Source of the DNA: an uncultured Bacteroidaceae bacterium
GTDB taxonomy: Bacteria; Bacteroidota; Bacteroidia; Bacteroidales; Bacteroidaceae
Length of the DNA stretch: 42,302 nucleotides
Assembly (NCBI GenBank): GCA_905234555.1
Contig: CAJOHO010000014.1
Span: forward strand, 1 to 42,302
Direction of reading: 5' to 3'
Within the stretch, counting starts at the first letter, position 1. Every line of letters starts with the position of its first letter. Under the pieces are notes generated by a model, which worked only from the letters and a program-made list of their open reading frames with translations, was not told the DNA's origin and ran no database searches. Of this stretch, positions 1-7,293 are shown in pieces. The position numbers and the translations under genes are program-made.

Positions 1-69
1 CTATCTTTTACTCCTTTCATCTTTGTTCAGAAATAGGATTTTTATCCGTTTCCAAGTTTGGATGAATTT

Positions 70-126
70 GGTCTCCCATGTTAGGTTAAATGTTAGGTTA
101 AATGTTAGGTTGGATGTTAGGTTCAG
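70..126. repeat. 12-bp tandem repeat, unit ATGTTAGGTTAA
   Basis: Four consecutive 12-bp units based on ATGTTAGGTTAA, the last two diverged at the final two bases (GG, CA). The same core reappears as ATGTTAGG at 181-188 and in a related GTTAGGTGAGGG doublet near 368-391. No open reading frame uses this stretch. The function is unknown. Confidence 0.8.
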
Positions 127-135
127 CCGTTTTAC

Positions 136-188
136 CCTAACATCCTGAAACCCGCATCAGCACAGGGGTTCCAGGCCTCTATGTTAGG
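136..188. other. Long imperfect hairpin
   Basis: CCTAACAT (136-143) pairs with ATGTTAGG (181-188). Inside it, CCTG and AACCC (144-153) pair with GGGTT and CAGG (166-175), with one A/C mismatch and a five-base bulge on the right arm. No T-tract follows, so it does not look like a standard intrinsic terminator. It could be the end of an unseen upstream transcript or part of a small repeat element. Confidence 0.6.
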
Positions 189-239
189 ATGTGAGGTTCA
201 TTTGGTTTTTTTCTAGAAATGCAAAAAACTGTGCTCAAA

Positions 240-366
240 AATTCAGCGTGCTTTGGCAAAAATTCCAGCGTGCTTTGTTGAGATTTGAAACGTGCTCTGG
301 CAGAATTTAGAACGAACTGGAGCGAGTGGTTGGAGCGTGCTGTAATTCTCGGCGGAGCGTGCTAAA
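240..366. repeat. Diverged AGCGTGCT repeats, non-coding
   Basis: The motif AGCGTGCT or a close variant (AACGTGCT, GAGCGTGCT) recurs about five times, often preceded by AAATTC and followed by TTGGCA or CTGGCA. Spacing is irregular at about 20-40 bases. No gene is supported between positions 1 and 628 apart from this repeat, the 12-bp repeat, the hairpin and a promoter. Confidence 0.5.
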
Positions 367-498
367 AGTTAGGTGAGGGGTTAGGTGAGGTAGAGCAATT
401 TGTCATTCAAAAACTGCAAATTCATGACAATGAAAACGTACTTTCGAGTGCATTTTTCAGGGGAAGGCGTGTTTCCTTTCAATTTTTTTACCGTGATT

Positions 499-530
499 TT
501 TGTTTATTTCGCTGATTATCCATATTTTTG
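499..530 (+). promoter_or_regulatory. Bacteroidota-type promoter for the vanX-like gene
   Basis: TTTG (499-502), a 20-base spacer, then TATTTTTG (523-530). This fits the Bacteroidota sigma-ABfr consensus TTTG-N19-21-TAnnTTTG. The gene starts about 100 bases downstream. Confidence 0.75.
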
Positions 531-628
531 CAGAAAAATAACAGCATGTCGAATTTGACGGGCTTTGATTAGCACCACAAGCGATGAAGTTATAATAAGC
601 TACAAAAAAGTTGCACAGGTAAGTATCA

Positions 629-1378
629 ATGAAAAGTACCAAGCTCCACATAATAGTATGTTTTGCCCTTTTAACACTGAATAGTGGTATGGGGTATGCT
701 TCGTGCAATCATTATGTTATATCAGACTCAATCGTTCCTCATGGCTTTGTCCCACATAGTGGGTTTGTGCTCGTCAGAGACTATATCCCTGATGTGATAG
801 AAGACATCCGCTATTTTACAACAAATAACTTTATGGGAGAGAAAGCGGATGGTTACCAAGCAAATGTGGCAATTATTTCGGAGCGGGCAGCAAAACAATT
901 GAAATTGGCTGCAAATGAATTCCGAGAGATGGGATTTCTGATCAAAATATATGACGCTTATCGCCCCCAGAGTGCAGTGGACCATTTTGTGCGCTGGTCG
1001 AAAGGACCAGATCAGAGAAACAAAAAGGATTACTACCCAACAATTGAAAAGCGCAATCTTTTCCCAAGGTATATTGCTTTACGGTCTGGACACAGTAAAG
1101 GAAGTACTATCGACTTGACCATCTGTTATAAGGATACAAAAAAAGAAGTTGATATGGGAAGCCACTTCGACTATTTTGGTCCTCCGTCACACACTTCTTA
1201 CATAGGGGCATATCCTGGAGGTAATGTCAACAAAACCCACAACAAAAACCGGATGTTACTCAAACGAGTGATGGAAAAACATGGTTTTACAAATTATCAA
1301 AATGAATGGTGGCACTACACACTCGACAACCAGCCATATCCGAAAGATTATTTCAATTTTCCAGTAAATGACCATTAA
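629..1378 (+). CDS. D-Ala-D-Ala dipeptidase, VanX/DdpX family (peptidase M15D)
   Basis: A predicted zinc dipeptidase that hydrolyses D-alanyl-D-alanine, probably for peptidoglycan dipeptide salvage. The 249-residue protein has an N-terminal signal peptide (about 1-25), so it should act in the periplasm. Family signatures are visible: YDAYRPQ with the conserved arginine, SGHSKGSTIDLT carrying the first His and Asp zinc ligands, and NEWWHY carrying the catalytic Glu and the last His ligand. Length fits the family. It has its own promoter and no vanHA-type partners nearby, so vancomycin resistance is not implied. VanX proper is cytoplasmic; a secreted form is better read as a salvage enzyme. Confidence 0.88.
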   Translation: MKSTKLHIIVCFALLTLNSGMGYASCNHYVISDSIVPHGFVPHSGFVLVRDYIPDVIEDIRYFTTNNFMGEKADGYQANVAIISERAAKQLKLAANEFREMGFLIKIYDAYRPQSAVDHFVRWSKGPDQRNKKDYYPTIEKRNLFPRYIALRSGHSKGSTIDLTICYKDTKKEVDMGSHFDYFGPPSHTSYIGAYPGGNVNKTHNKNRMLLKRVMEKHGFTNYQNEWWHYTLDNQPYPKDYFNFPVNDH

Positions 1379-1383
1379 CATAA

Positions 1384-1536
1384 GGAACGTTTTTGATAAG
1401 CCAAATGACCAAAGTAAAACTTGTTTAAACTTTGGCATGGCGAAAAAACGGCCCCATGAAATGGAACGTTTTTGATAAGCCAAAAAACCTGTTTAAACTT
1501 TGGCATGGCGAAAAAACGGCCCCATGAAATGGAACG
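1384..1536. repeat. Hairpin element, copies A and B in tandem
   Basis: Two head-to-tail copies (about 1384-1468 and 1463-1536) bounded by GGAACG. Each reads GGAACGTTTTTGATAAGCC, a hairpin, GGC, then a GAAAAAACGGCCCC block. Copy B has a shorter internal stem. The block is repeated almost exactly at 2075-2224 on the other side of the next gene. It lies 37 bases upstream of that gene's start codon. Confidence 0.85.
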
Positions 1537-1573
1537 ATAATCATAAGGTATAACTATCAAAATAGATTTCAAA

Positions 1574-2086
1574 ATGAAAAATATCAATTGGGGTAAGATT
1601 TTTCTTTACTTGCTGGCTTTAGCTGCCATTGGCGGACTGATTGCCTATAAGGGTTCTCAGTCGCATAAGAGAGAGATGGCGCGAACCATCCAGAGAATGG
1701 AGTCGGAACGCACCATGCAGAATATCCGTGAAAAGGAACAACAGCAGGAGAGGGAGGCTGAATATGCCAGACAGCAGGAAGAAGAACTCCGTGAGAATGC
1801 CAGTAATGCGGAGTATCAGGTAAACCGCTGGTACAACACCTACCAGAGGCTGAAGGAAGAGTTCACGGGTCGCATGAACCGTGTGATGCTGAAACAGCAC
1901 GACGACGCTTTGCGTGAAGCCAAAACTGAACTCTTGCGCTGGATTGATATCCGATATGAAGAGGTGGTAGATAAAAAGATTGCTGCCGAACAGGATGGCA
2001 ACTACTCTGAAATGGATTCCTGGCAGCAAGAGATGGATCGTCTTTCCAGAATCACAGACCAAGTAACCGAAGACGAACGTTTTTGA
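1574..2086 (+). CDS. Membrane-anchored coiled-coil protein, unknown function
   Basis: No family recognised. The 170-residue protein has one N-terminal transmembrane segment (about residues 9-25, FLYLLALAAIGGLIAY), then a long charged helix rich in Glu, Gln and Arg (about 30-105) that should form a coiled coil, and a further helical region with WIDIRYEEVV. The gene is bracketed by two nearly identical ~150-bp hairpin-element blocks. Its last codons and stop (Glu-Arg-Phe-stop) lie inside the downstream block, so the native C-terminus may have been longer. It could be an anchoring or adaptor component for the kinase cassette downstream, but that rests only on position. Confidence 0.7.
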   Translation: MKNINWGKIFLYLLALAAIGGLIAYKGSQSHKREMARTIQRMESERTMQNIREKEQQQEREAEYARQQEEELRENASNAEYQVNRWYNTYQRLKEEFTGRMNRVMLKQHDDALREAKTELLRWIDIRYEEVVDKKIAAEQDGNYSEMDSWQQEMDRLSRITDQVTEDERF

Positions 2087-2224
2087 TAAGCCAAATGACC
2101 AAAGTAAAACTTGTTTAAACTTTGGCATGGCGAAAAAACGGCCCCATGAAATGGAACGTTTTTGATAAGCCAAAAAACTTGTTTAAACTTTGGCATGGCG
2201 AAAAAACGGCCCCATGAAATGGAA
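2075..2224. repeat. Hairpin element, copies C and D in tandem
   Basis: Nearly identical to the block at 1384-1536; the clearest difference is CTTG in place of CCTG in the second copy. Copy C is about 2075-2158 and copy D about 2153-2224. Copy C supplies the stop codon of the preceding gene, and copy D ends 25 bases before the next start codon. Confidence 0.85.
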
Positions 2225-2249
2225 GATTAAACACTTTCAACTTAAGAAT

Positions 2250-2975
2250 ATGAAACAGAAAACCTCCATGCTAATTCTATCATTCCTGCTGTGCTTCATC
2301 AGTATAACTAATGCGCAAGGTCCCACAAAGCCCAAACTGTGTTCAACCTGTGGCAAGATGGTGGTGAACTGTCCGTATAAGGGCAATCATCCAAAGTGTG
2401 CCACTTGTGGAAAGTTGAAGGAGAAGTGTGCTTATAAGGGTAATCACCCTAAGCCTACGGCAAACACGTCACCTCAAAAGGATACCAGAGTGAATAAACA
2501 GATAAAGCCATTGGAGTATTATGAGGGGGTATGGGAAAGGGAAATCACAGATATAGATGGTACAAAAAAAAGTGAGGCAATTCGTCTGGAAAAGGCTCCT
2601 GATGGCATATATTATTATAGCTATAGTTTAAGTAGTCTTGTGGTTGGTGACGAGAGAATTACTTATATAATCCCATTTGAGTACTCAATTGACTCTAATA
2701 TGCATCTGGTGCTGCGTTTAGATAAGTCGAAGGTGGAAACTGATTATTACCCCCAGTTCAATGAAGAAAAACGAGAATTGTTTGCCAAGTATCCAGAAGA
2801 AGAGAAGAAATGGAGAAAGAAAAGAGATGAGGAAATAGAGAAAGTAAAAAATCAATTCCTCAATTCTTTGCCCAATGTTCTCAGATATACCATCAAATCA
2901 TGCATTGGCGATAAACTCATTCTTATCGATAGTAAGGGTAAAATCATTACATATACAGCTGAGGGATTAGGATAA
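2250..2975 (+). CDS. Secreted protein with two C-x2-C-x6-C-x5-H repeats
   Basis: A 241-residue protein with a clear signal peptide ending NAQ (about 1-22). An upstream in-frame ATG exists, but it reads through the hairpin repeat and destroys the signal peptide, so the start at 2250 is preferred. Two 19-residue repeats begin at Cys31 and Cys50, each with Cys, Cys, Cys and His spaced as four potential metal ligands (CSTCGK...NCPYKGNHP). A linker and a domain of unknown fold follow (about 85-241), with YYEGVWERE and a charged helix KKWRKKRDEE. The first repeat is almost base-for-base identical to that of the next gene, so the pair arose by recent duplication. Function unknown; zinc binding is inferred from residue spacing. 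Confidence 0.75.
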   Translation: MKQKTSMLILSFLLCFISITNAQGPTKPKLCSTCGKMVVNCPYKGNHPKCATCGKLKEKCAYKGNHPKPTANTSPQKDTRVNKQIKPLEYYEGVWEREITDIDGTKKSEAIRLEKAPDGIYYYSYSLSSLVVGDERITYIIPFEYSIDSNMHLVLRLDKSKVETDYYPQFNEEKRELFAKYPEEEKKWRKKRDEEIEKVKNQFLNSLPNVLRYTIKSCIGDKLILIDSKGKIITYTAEGLG

Positions 2976-3024
2976 AGGCTAATAGATGCTGTATCTCACC
3001 TTCTACATGAAAAAAGAGATTACA

Positions 3025-4110
3025 ATGAAACAGAAAACATTCTTTATATTGGTCGTGCTGTGGCTGTGCTTGGCTGGTACAGTCCAGGCGCAAGGACCAG
3101 TCAAGCCCAAGCTTTGTTCTACCTGTGGCAAGATGGTGGTGAACTGTCCGTATAAGGGCAATCATCCAAAGTGTGCCACTTGCGGAAAACTCAAGGAGAA
3201 GTGTGCTTATAAGGGTAATCATCCAGTATGTTCCACCTGTGGTAAACTGAAAGAGAACTGTACGTATGGAGGTAACCATCCTGTTTGCTCCACTTGTGGC
3301 AAGCTAAAAGAGAACTGTTCCTATAATGGGGATCATCCCAAGTGCCCAGTTTGTGGAAATACAAGGGATGAATGTCCTTTTAGGGGAATACACTTCCGAA
3401 TAGATGATTTAGGAGACCGATTGATAATAACAATAAATCAAGAAACCTTGCAAATGATTAAAGTAGAAGGAGGTACTTTTTGGATGGGAGCACAGAAAAC
3501 TAAGCCTTCTTCTCGGAATTACATTTCCTATGCGGACGATAGTGAAGGCCCAGTTCATGAGGAAACAGTCAGCACGTTCTATATGGGCGAGACAGAAGTG
3601 ACTCAGGAACTCTGGCAAGCCGTAATGGGTTCAAACCCTTCTGCCTTCACGGGTTCACAGCTACCTGTTGAGCAGGTGTATTGGGATGACTGCCAGTCTT
3701 TCATCGCAAAGCTTAATGAGCAGACAGGTCGCAAGTTTCGTTTGCCGACAGAGGCTGAATGGGAATATGCAGCACGAGGTGGGAACCAATCCAAAGGCTA
3801 TAAATATGCAGGTAGTGATAATATTGATGAAGTAGCTTGGTATAAAATGAATTCTTCGGAGACCACTCATCCTGTCAAGCAAAAAGCTCCCAACGAACTG
3901 GGCTTGTACGACATGTGCGGAAATGTGTGGGAGTGGACGAGCAGCTATTGGAGTTCTCGATACTATTCGACTGAAAACCGCTCATTTCGTGTGGGTCGTG
4001 GGGGCAGTTGGCACAATCACCGGGGATGGACGCGAGTGTCGTATCGCTTCAACTTTCCAGACAAAAGGGATTCCTACATAGGTTTCCGCCTCACCCTCGA
4101 CCCCCAGTAA
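3025..4110 (+). CDS. Secreted protein: five C-x2-C-x6-C-x5-H repeats plus FGE-sulfatase-like domain
   Basis: A 361-residue secreted protein with a signal peptide ending VQAQ (1-23). Five 19-residue Cys/His repeats start at residues 31, 50, 69, 88 and 107. A formylglycine-generating-enzyme/SUMF1-like domain follows (about 133-361) with VEGGTFWMGAQ, ETEVTQELWQAVMG, RLPTEAEWEYAARGG, NELGLYDMCGNVWEW and a C-terminal GGSW...RVSYR...GFRL. The paired cysteines used by true FGE near the C-terminal GGSW segment are missing, so it is probably a binding (C-type-lectin-like) module rather than an enzyme. The codons between GGSW and GFRL differ strongly from those of the next gene while the framework is conserved. 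Start chosen at 3025 because it restores the signal peptide. Confidence 0.82.
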   Translation: MKQKTFFILVVLWLCLAGTVQAQGPVKPKLCSTCGKMVVNCPYKGNHPKCATCGKLKEKCAYKGNHPVCSTCGKLKENCTYGGNHPVCSTCGKLKENCSYNGDHPKCPVCGNTRDECPFRGIHFRIDDLGDRLIITINQETLQMIKVEGGTFWMGAQKTKPSSRNYISYADDSEGPVHEETVSTFYMGETEVTQELWQAVMGSNPSAFTGSQLPVEQVYWDDCQSFIAKLNEQTGRKFRLPTEAEWEYAARGGNQSKGYKYAGSDNIDEVAWYKMNSSETTHPVKQKAPNELGLYDMCGNVWEWTSSYWSSRYYSTENRSFRVGRGGSWHNHRGWTRVSYRFNFPDKRDSYIGFRLTLDPQ

Positions 4111-4124
4111 ACAACCAATTTAGC

Positions 4125-4161
4125 AATAGTAATAGTCATTACGGTAATCGGCATTACTATT
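4125..4161. other. Hairpin downstream of the FGE-like domain
   Basis: AATAGTAAT (4125-4133) pairs with ATTACTATT (4153-4161), nine base pairs. The loop contains a small ATTA/TAAT inner pairing. It begins 15 bases after the stop codon and lacks a T-tract. It could act as an mRNA 3' structure between the two genes. Confidence 0.5.
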
Positions 4162-4213
4162 CGGCTTGAAAATCGTGGAACTATTTGTTCTAATCAGAGA
4201 CTAAACGAAACAA

Positions 4214-6211
4214 ATGGACATACAACCGAACATAGACAATCAGCAGATGCTGCCCAAAGGGACAGTTCTGCATGGCACTTACCGCATAGAGCGGTATCTG
4301 GCTTCTGGCGGCTTTGGCAATACCTACGAGGCTGTCCATCTGAAGCTTAAGCGTAAGTTTGCCGTGAAGGAGTTCTTCCTGAAGAACATCAATGAACGGT
4401 CGGATGACAGCATGACGGTAACGGTGAGCAAGAGCAATACAGCCTTGTATGAGCAGCAGCGAGCCAAGTTCGAAAAAGAGGCCCAACGTATCTACGACCT
4501 CTCGCAGGATGCCGCCAACTCACATATCGTGCATGTGACGGACCTGTTCGATGAGAACAACACGGTCTATTATGTGATGGACTACATCGACGGACTCTCC
4601 CTCTCTGCCAAGATGAAGCAGCAGGGTCGTCCGTTCACTGAGCAGGAGGTTGTGCCCTTTATCGAGGCAGTAGCGGATGCCCTGAAAACCGTTCATGCCC
4701 TCTCGCTCCAGCACCTGGATATCAAGCCAGGCAACATCATGCTGGACAAGCAGGGACATATCTACCTCATCGACTTTGGTGCCAGCAAGCAGATAGGTGC
4801 AGACGGTTCCTTTACAACTACCACCTCGATGTGCTATACCAAAGGCTATGCCCCCTTCGAGCAAGTCGATCAGCTGATTAAGTCGATTGGTCCTTGGACT
4901 GATATCTATGCTGTTGGTGCCACCGTCTATAACTTGTTGACTCAGCAAACCCCACCCCTTCCCACAGAGATCAATCAAGAAGGAGAAGAGGCCTTTGCTT
5001 TTCCTGCATCCGTGAGTCAGCGGATGCGCCGTTTCATCCTCTCCTGCATGCAGCCCAAGTACAAGCAACGTCCCCAATCCGTTGCTGAAATGTTGGAGTT
5101 GCTAAAAGAAGAACAGAAAGTGGTAGAAGTGCCAGAAGAAGTAACGGTATTGGAGGTTGAGAAACCAAAGGTTGCTGAACCAAAACAGGTTGAAAAGCCC
5201 AAATCTATTGATCCGAGACCAATTGAAACGTTCAAGGCAGCTGAACCACAACCGATTGAGAGACCAAAACCTGTAGAGGTGATTCCTCCCAAGCCTGTTG
5301 ATCCACAGCCGATTGAGATGCCAATTCCGCAATCAGTTTCATTTCCCAAGAAAAAGTCGAATACTTTGAAGATTGTGGTTGGTGCTTTGTTGGGAGTAGC
5401 ATTAGTGGTTCTGGCAATTGTGCTGTTTACAGGGAAACATAAAGATGTTGGGAATGATTTAGCATGTTCGGTGGTGGGAGATCCAGACGGCAATATAATC
5501 GTTTCGGTTGACAACATTGACTTTAAGATGGTGAAAGTTGAAGGTGGAACCTTCTGGATGGGTGCGCAAAAAACAAATTCCAAAGGACAGAATTACGATG
5601 CGGATGCGTATGATAATGAAAGCCCAGTCCAAAAGGAGGCTATCAGTACGTTCTATATAGGTGAAACGGAAGTAACGCAGGAACTCTGGCAGAAGGTAAT
5701 GGGAAGTTTGCCGGATCGTATTGCTACCTCCTCTCACGATATTCAAGGTCCCAAGCGCCCAATCTGTCACATAAGTTGGGATGAGTGCCAGACGTTCATA
5801 GATAGGCTCAATACTCAAACAGGTGGCAAATTCCGTTTGCCTACGGAGGCGGAATGGGAATATGCAGCCAGAGGTGGAAACAAATCCAATCAGTACAAGT
5901 ACAGTGGCAACAATTCCATCGACGAGGTAGCTTGGTTCACCTACAATACTTATGCTGGTGGCAGCTACGATGTGAAGACCAAATCTCCGAATGAACTCGG
6001 TCTGTACGACATGAGTGGAAATGTCTCCGAATGGACAAGCAGTTATTGGCGCAGCAACTATGATGCCTCTGAAGACCAATCTCGACGTGTGTATCGTGGG
6101 GGCAGCTGGAGCAGCGATGCGCGAGACTCGCGAGTGTCGTGCCGTGATTTCGACTACTCTGATAACAGCTACAGCGGCATAGGCTTTCGCCTCGCTCTCG
6201 ACCCTCAGTAA
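4214..6211 (+). CDS. Transmembrane Ser/Thr protein kinase with C-terminal FGE-sulfatase-like domain
   Basis: A 665-residue receptor-like kinase. The cytoplasmic kinase domain (about 22-300) has the glycine loop LASGGFGNTY, the ATP-binding Lys52 in FAVKEFF, the catalytic HLDIKPGN (Asp169) and DFG (187-189), so it should be active. A proline/glutamate-rich linker (about 305-380) leads to one transmembrane helix (about 384-406) and then an FGE/SUMF1-like domain (about 445-665) that should face the periplasm, with VEGGTFWMGAQ, RLPTEAEWEYAARGG and NELGLYDMSGNVSEW. The FGE catalytic Cys pair is absent. The external domain resembles the secreted protein encoded just upstream, so ligand sensing or partner binding by the FGE fold is likely. 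In Pseudomonas type VI secretion the FGE-fold protein TagR acts upstream of the kinase PpkA, which is a useful precedent. Confidence 0.9.
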   Translation: MDIQPNIDNQQMLPKGTVLHGTYRIERYLASGGFGNTYEAVHLKLKRKFAVKEFFLKNINERSDDSMTVTVSKSNTALYEQQRAKFEKEAQRIYDLSQDAANSHIVHVTDLFDENNTVYYVMDYIDGLSLSAKMKQQGRPFTEQEVVPFIEAVADALKTVHALSLQHLDIKPGNIMLDKQGHIYLIDFGASKQIGADGSFTTTTSMCYTKGYAPFEQVDQLIKSIGPWTDIYAVGATVYNLLTQQTPPLPTEINQEGEEAFAFPASVSQRMRRFILSCMQPKYKQRPQSVAEMLELLKEEQKVVEVPEEVTVLEVEKPKVAEPKQVEKPKSIDPRPIETFKAAEPQPIERPKPVEVIPPKPVDPQPIEMPIPQSVSFPKKKSNTLKIVVGALLGVALVVLAIVLFTGKHKDVGNDLACSVVGDPDGNIIVSVDNIDFKMVKVEGGTFWMGAQKTNSKGQNYDADAYDNESPVQKEAISTFYIGETEVTQELWQKVMGSLPDRIATSSHDIQGPKRPICHISWDECQTFIDRLNTQTGGKFRLPTEAEWEYAARGGNKSNQYKYSGNNSIDEVAWFTYNTYAGGSYDVKTKSPNELGLYDMSGNVSEWTSSYWRSNYDASEDQSRRVYRGGSWSSDARDSRVSCRDFDYSDNSYSGIGFRLALDPQ

Positions 6212-6273
6212 AGAACAAATTCCGTTTTCCGTCATCTCTATTCTCGCAAAGAAACTCTAAAATCAACCATTAT

Positions 6274-6861
6274 ATGATGATTATCGCTATTATTTGCAGT
6301 TTTGTCGTAGGTGCAGCTTTGGCATTGCTCGTCGTCAGAAAGGTGGCGACTTCGAAAATTGACAAGTTTATTAGTGGCATTCAAAACTATCAAGGAACAA
6401 TCGCACGATTCATGGAACGATATTTTGCTCCTGATGAGTTCCGCTTGTTTGTCAGCAACTTGAAAGAGAATCTGAGCCAGAAGATTTATGCGCGGCTTTC
6501 CGATAAGTCTTTCGGAGACGATGTCTCTCATGTCACATTGGGATATGTCCAAGATAAATTGTCTGGCAATCGTGAAGAAACGCAACAAGACAACCAGGGT
6601 TTCTTAAAAAGTACATTCCGCGCCATAAAGAATGCAGTGAAAGGTGGTGCAGAGACGATTCTCGAAGCCAATCGCGGTAGCATCGAAGAACGTCTGAGTG
6701 AGAAGATTAACGAGGTTATCAGTGCTGATGGCTACGCAATCGTTTCGAACATTGTTGACAAAGAGGTTGACAAAATCCTCTCCATGCCTGTCGCAAAACT
6801 GTTCGAGGGTAACGAGCAGCTGATAACTTCACTCAGACAAAAAGTGCATAAAGCTTTTTAG
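6274..6861 (+). CDS. Small N-terminally anchored membrane protein, possibly DUF445-like
   Basis: A 195-residue protein with an N-terminal transmembrane helix (about 2-21, IIAIICSFVVGAALALLVV) and a long, mostly helical body with repeated short amphipathic segments (FRLFVSNLKENL, SIEERLSEKINEVI, VDKILSMPVAKLF). This recalls the DUF445/YheB family, but the match is by eye and weak. The start could be 6274 or the adjacent ATG at 6277. It sits 62 bases after the FGE-kinase gene on the same strand and may be co-transcribed with it. Function unknown. Confidence 0.65.
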   Translation: MMIIAIICSFVVGAALALLVVRKVATSKIDKFISGIQNYQGTIARFMERYFAPDEFRLFVSNLKENLSQKIYARLSDKSFGDDVSHVTLGYVQDKLSGNREETQQDNQGFLKSTFRAIKNAVKGGAETILEANRGSIEERLSEKINEVISADGYAIVSNIVDKEVDKILSMPVAKLFEGNEQLITSLRQKVHKAF

Positions 6862-6907
6862 ACAATGAGACAATATTAATAAGGTATAACCAAAAACAGG
6901 TTTGAAG

Positions 6908-7138
6908 ATGGGAAATAGCTATGGTGTACAAGTGTTCTGTGAAGGGACACAAGGGACTTTTGAAGAACAAGGTACGGTCGAAGGTCAGGTTTGCGAGAAA
7001 TGTGGAGGGCGCCTTGTAAGAGGCTATTACAAAAGCGATCCTGAATCGTGGGCGCACTTGGCTGGACGTGCTGGTTTCATGACTCTTTGTGCTGACTGCG
7101 GACATGTAAAGGATTTTCAGTGTACCATTATGAATTAA
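6908..7138 (+). CDS. Small zinc-ribbon protein, unknown function
   Basis: A 76-residue soluble protein. Two CxxC knuckles, CEKCGG (about residue 29) and CADCG (about residue 61), flank a 30-residue loop with a conserved-looking GYYKSDPESW segment, the layout of a zinc ribbon. The ATG at 6908 is preferred over a TTG two codons earlier. It lies 46 bases after the membrane-protein gene. A strong hairpin follows it, so it probably ends this transcription unit. No family assignment is offered. Confidence 0.6.
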   Translation: MGNSYGVQVFCEGTQGTFEEQGTVEGQVCEKCGGRLVRGYYKSDPESWAHLAGRAGFMTLCADCGHVKDFQCTIMN

Positions 7139-7152
7139 TCAAAAAGGGGACA

Positions 7153-7197
7153 AAAATGCTTTTTGCAGAAAGCAAATCGGCAAAAATGGAGCATTTT
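7153..7197. terminator. Imperfect hairpin, probable end of transcription unit
   Basis: AAAATGCT (7153-7160) pairs with AGCATTTT (7190-7197), and the inner TTTTGC (7161-7166) pairs with GCAAAA (7180-7185), with a four-base bulge on the right. It lies between a stop codon and the next promoter. The T-run is inside the right arm rather than after it, so the terminator call is tentative. Confidence 0.5.
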
Positions 7198-7229
7198 GAA
7201 CGTAAGACACGAAATAAGTAGCTGATTAT

Positions 7230-7260
7230 TTTGTGGTTTGCTCAGTTTGTCCTATTTTTG
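7230..7260 (+). promoter_or_regulatory. Bacteroidota-type promoter
   Basis: TTTG (7230-7233), a 19-base spacer and TATTTTTG (7253-7260). It is 34 bases before the ATG of the FGE-like lipoprotein and should drive the lipoprotein-LytTR-FHA operon. Confidence 0.8.
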
Positions 7261-7293
7261 CAGCCAAATACTGAAACAATAACACTGAAAACA

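Noticed and set aside
629..1378. Vancomycin-resistance vanX
   Set aside because: No vanH, vanA or vanRS genes nearby and the protein has a signal peptide, so peptidoglycan dipeptide salvage is more likely.
1256..2196. Repeated minus-strand frames beginning MAYQKRSISWGRFF or MPKFKQV
   Set aside because: They arise only from the hairpin element copies, which read open in that frame; no independent coding evidence.
3988..6211. A complete diversity-generating retroelement
   Set aside because: No reverse transcriptase, accessory gene or template repeat is found in the window; only the target-like pattern remains as a finding.
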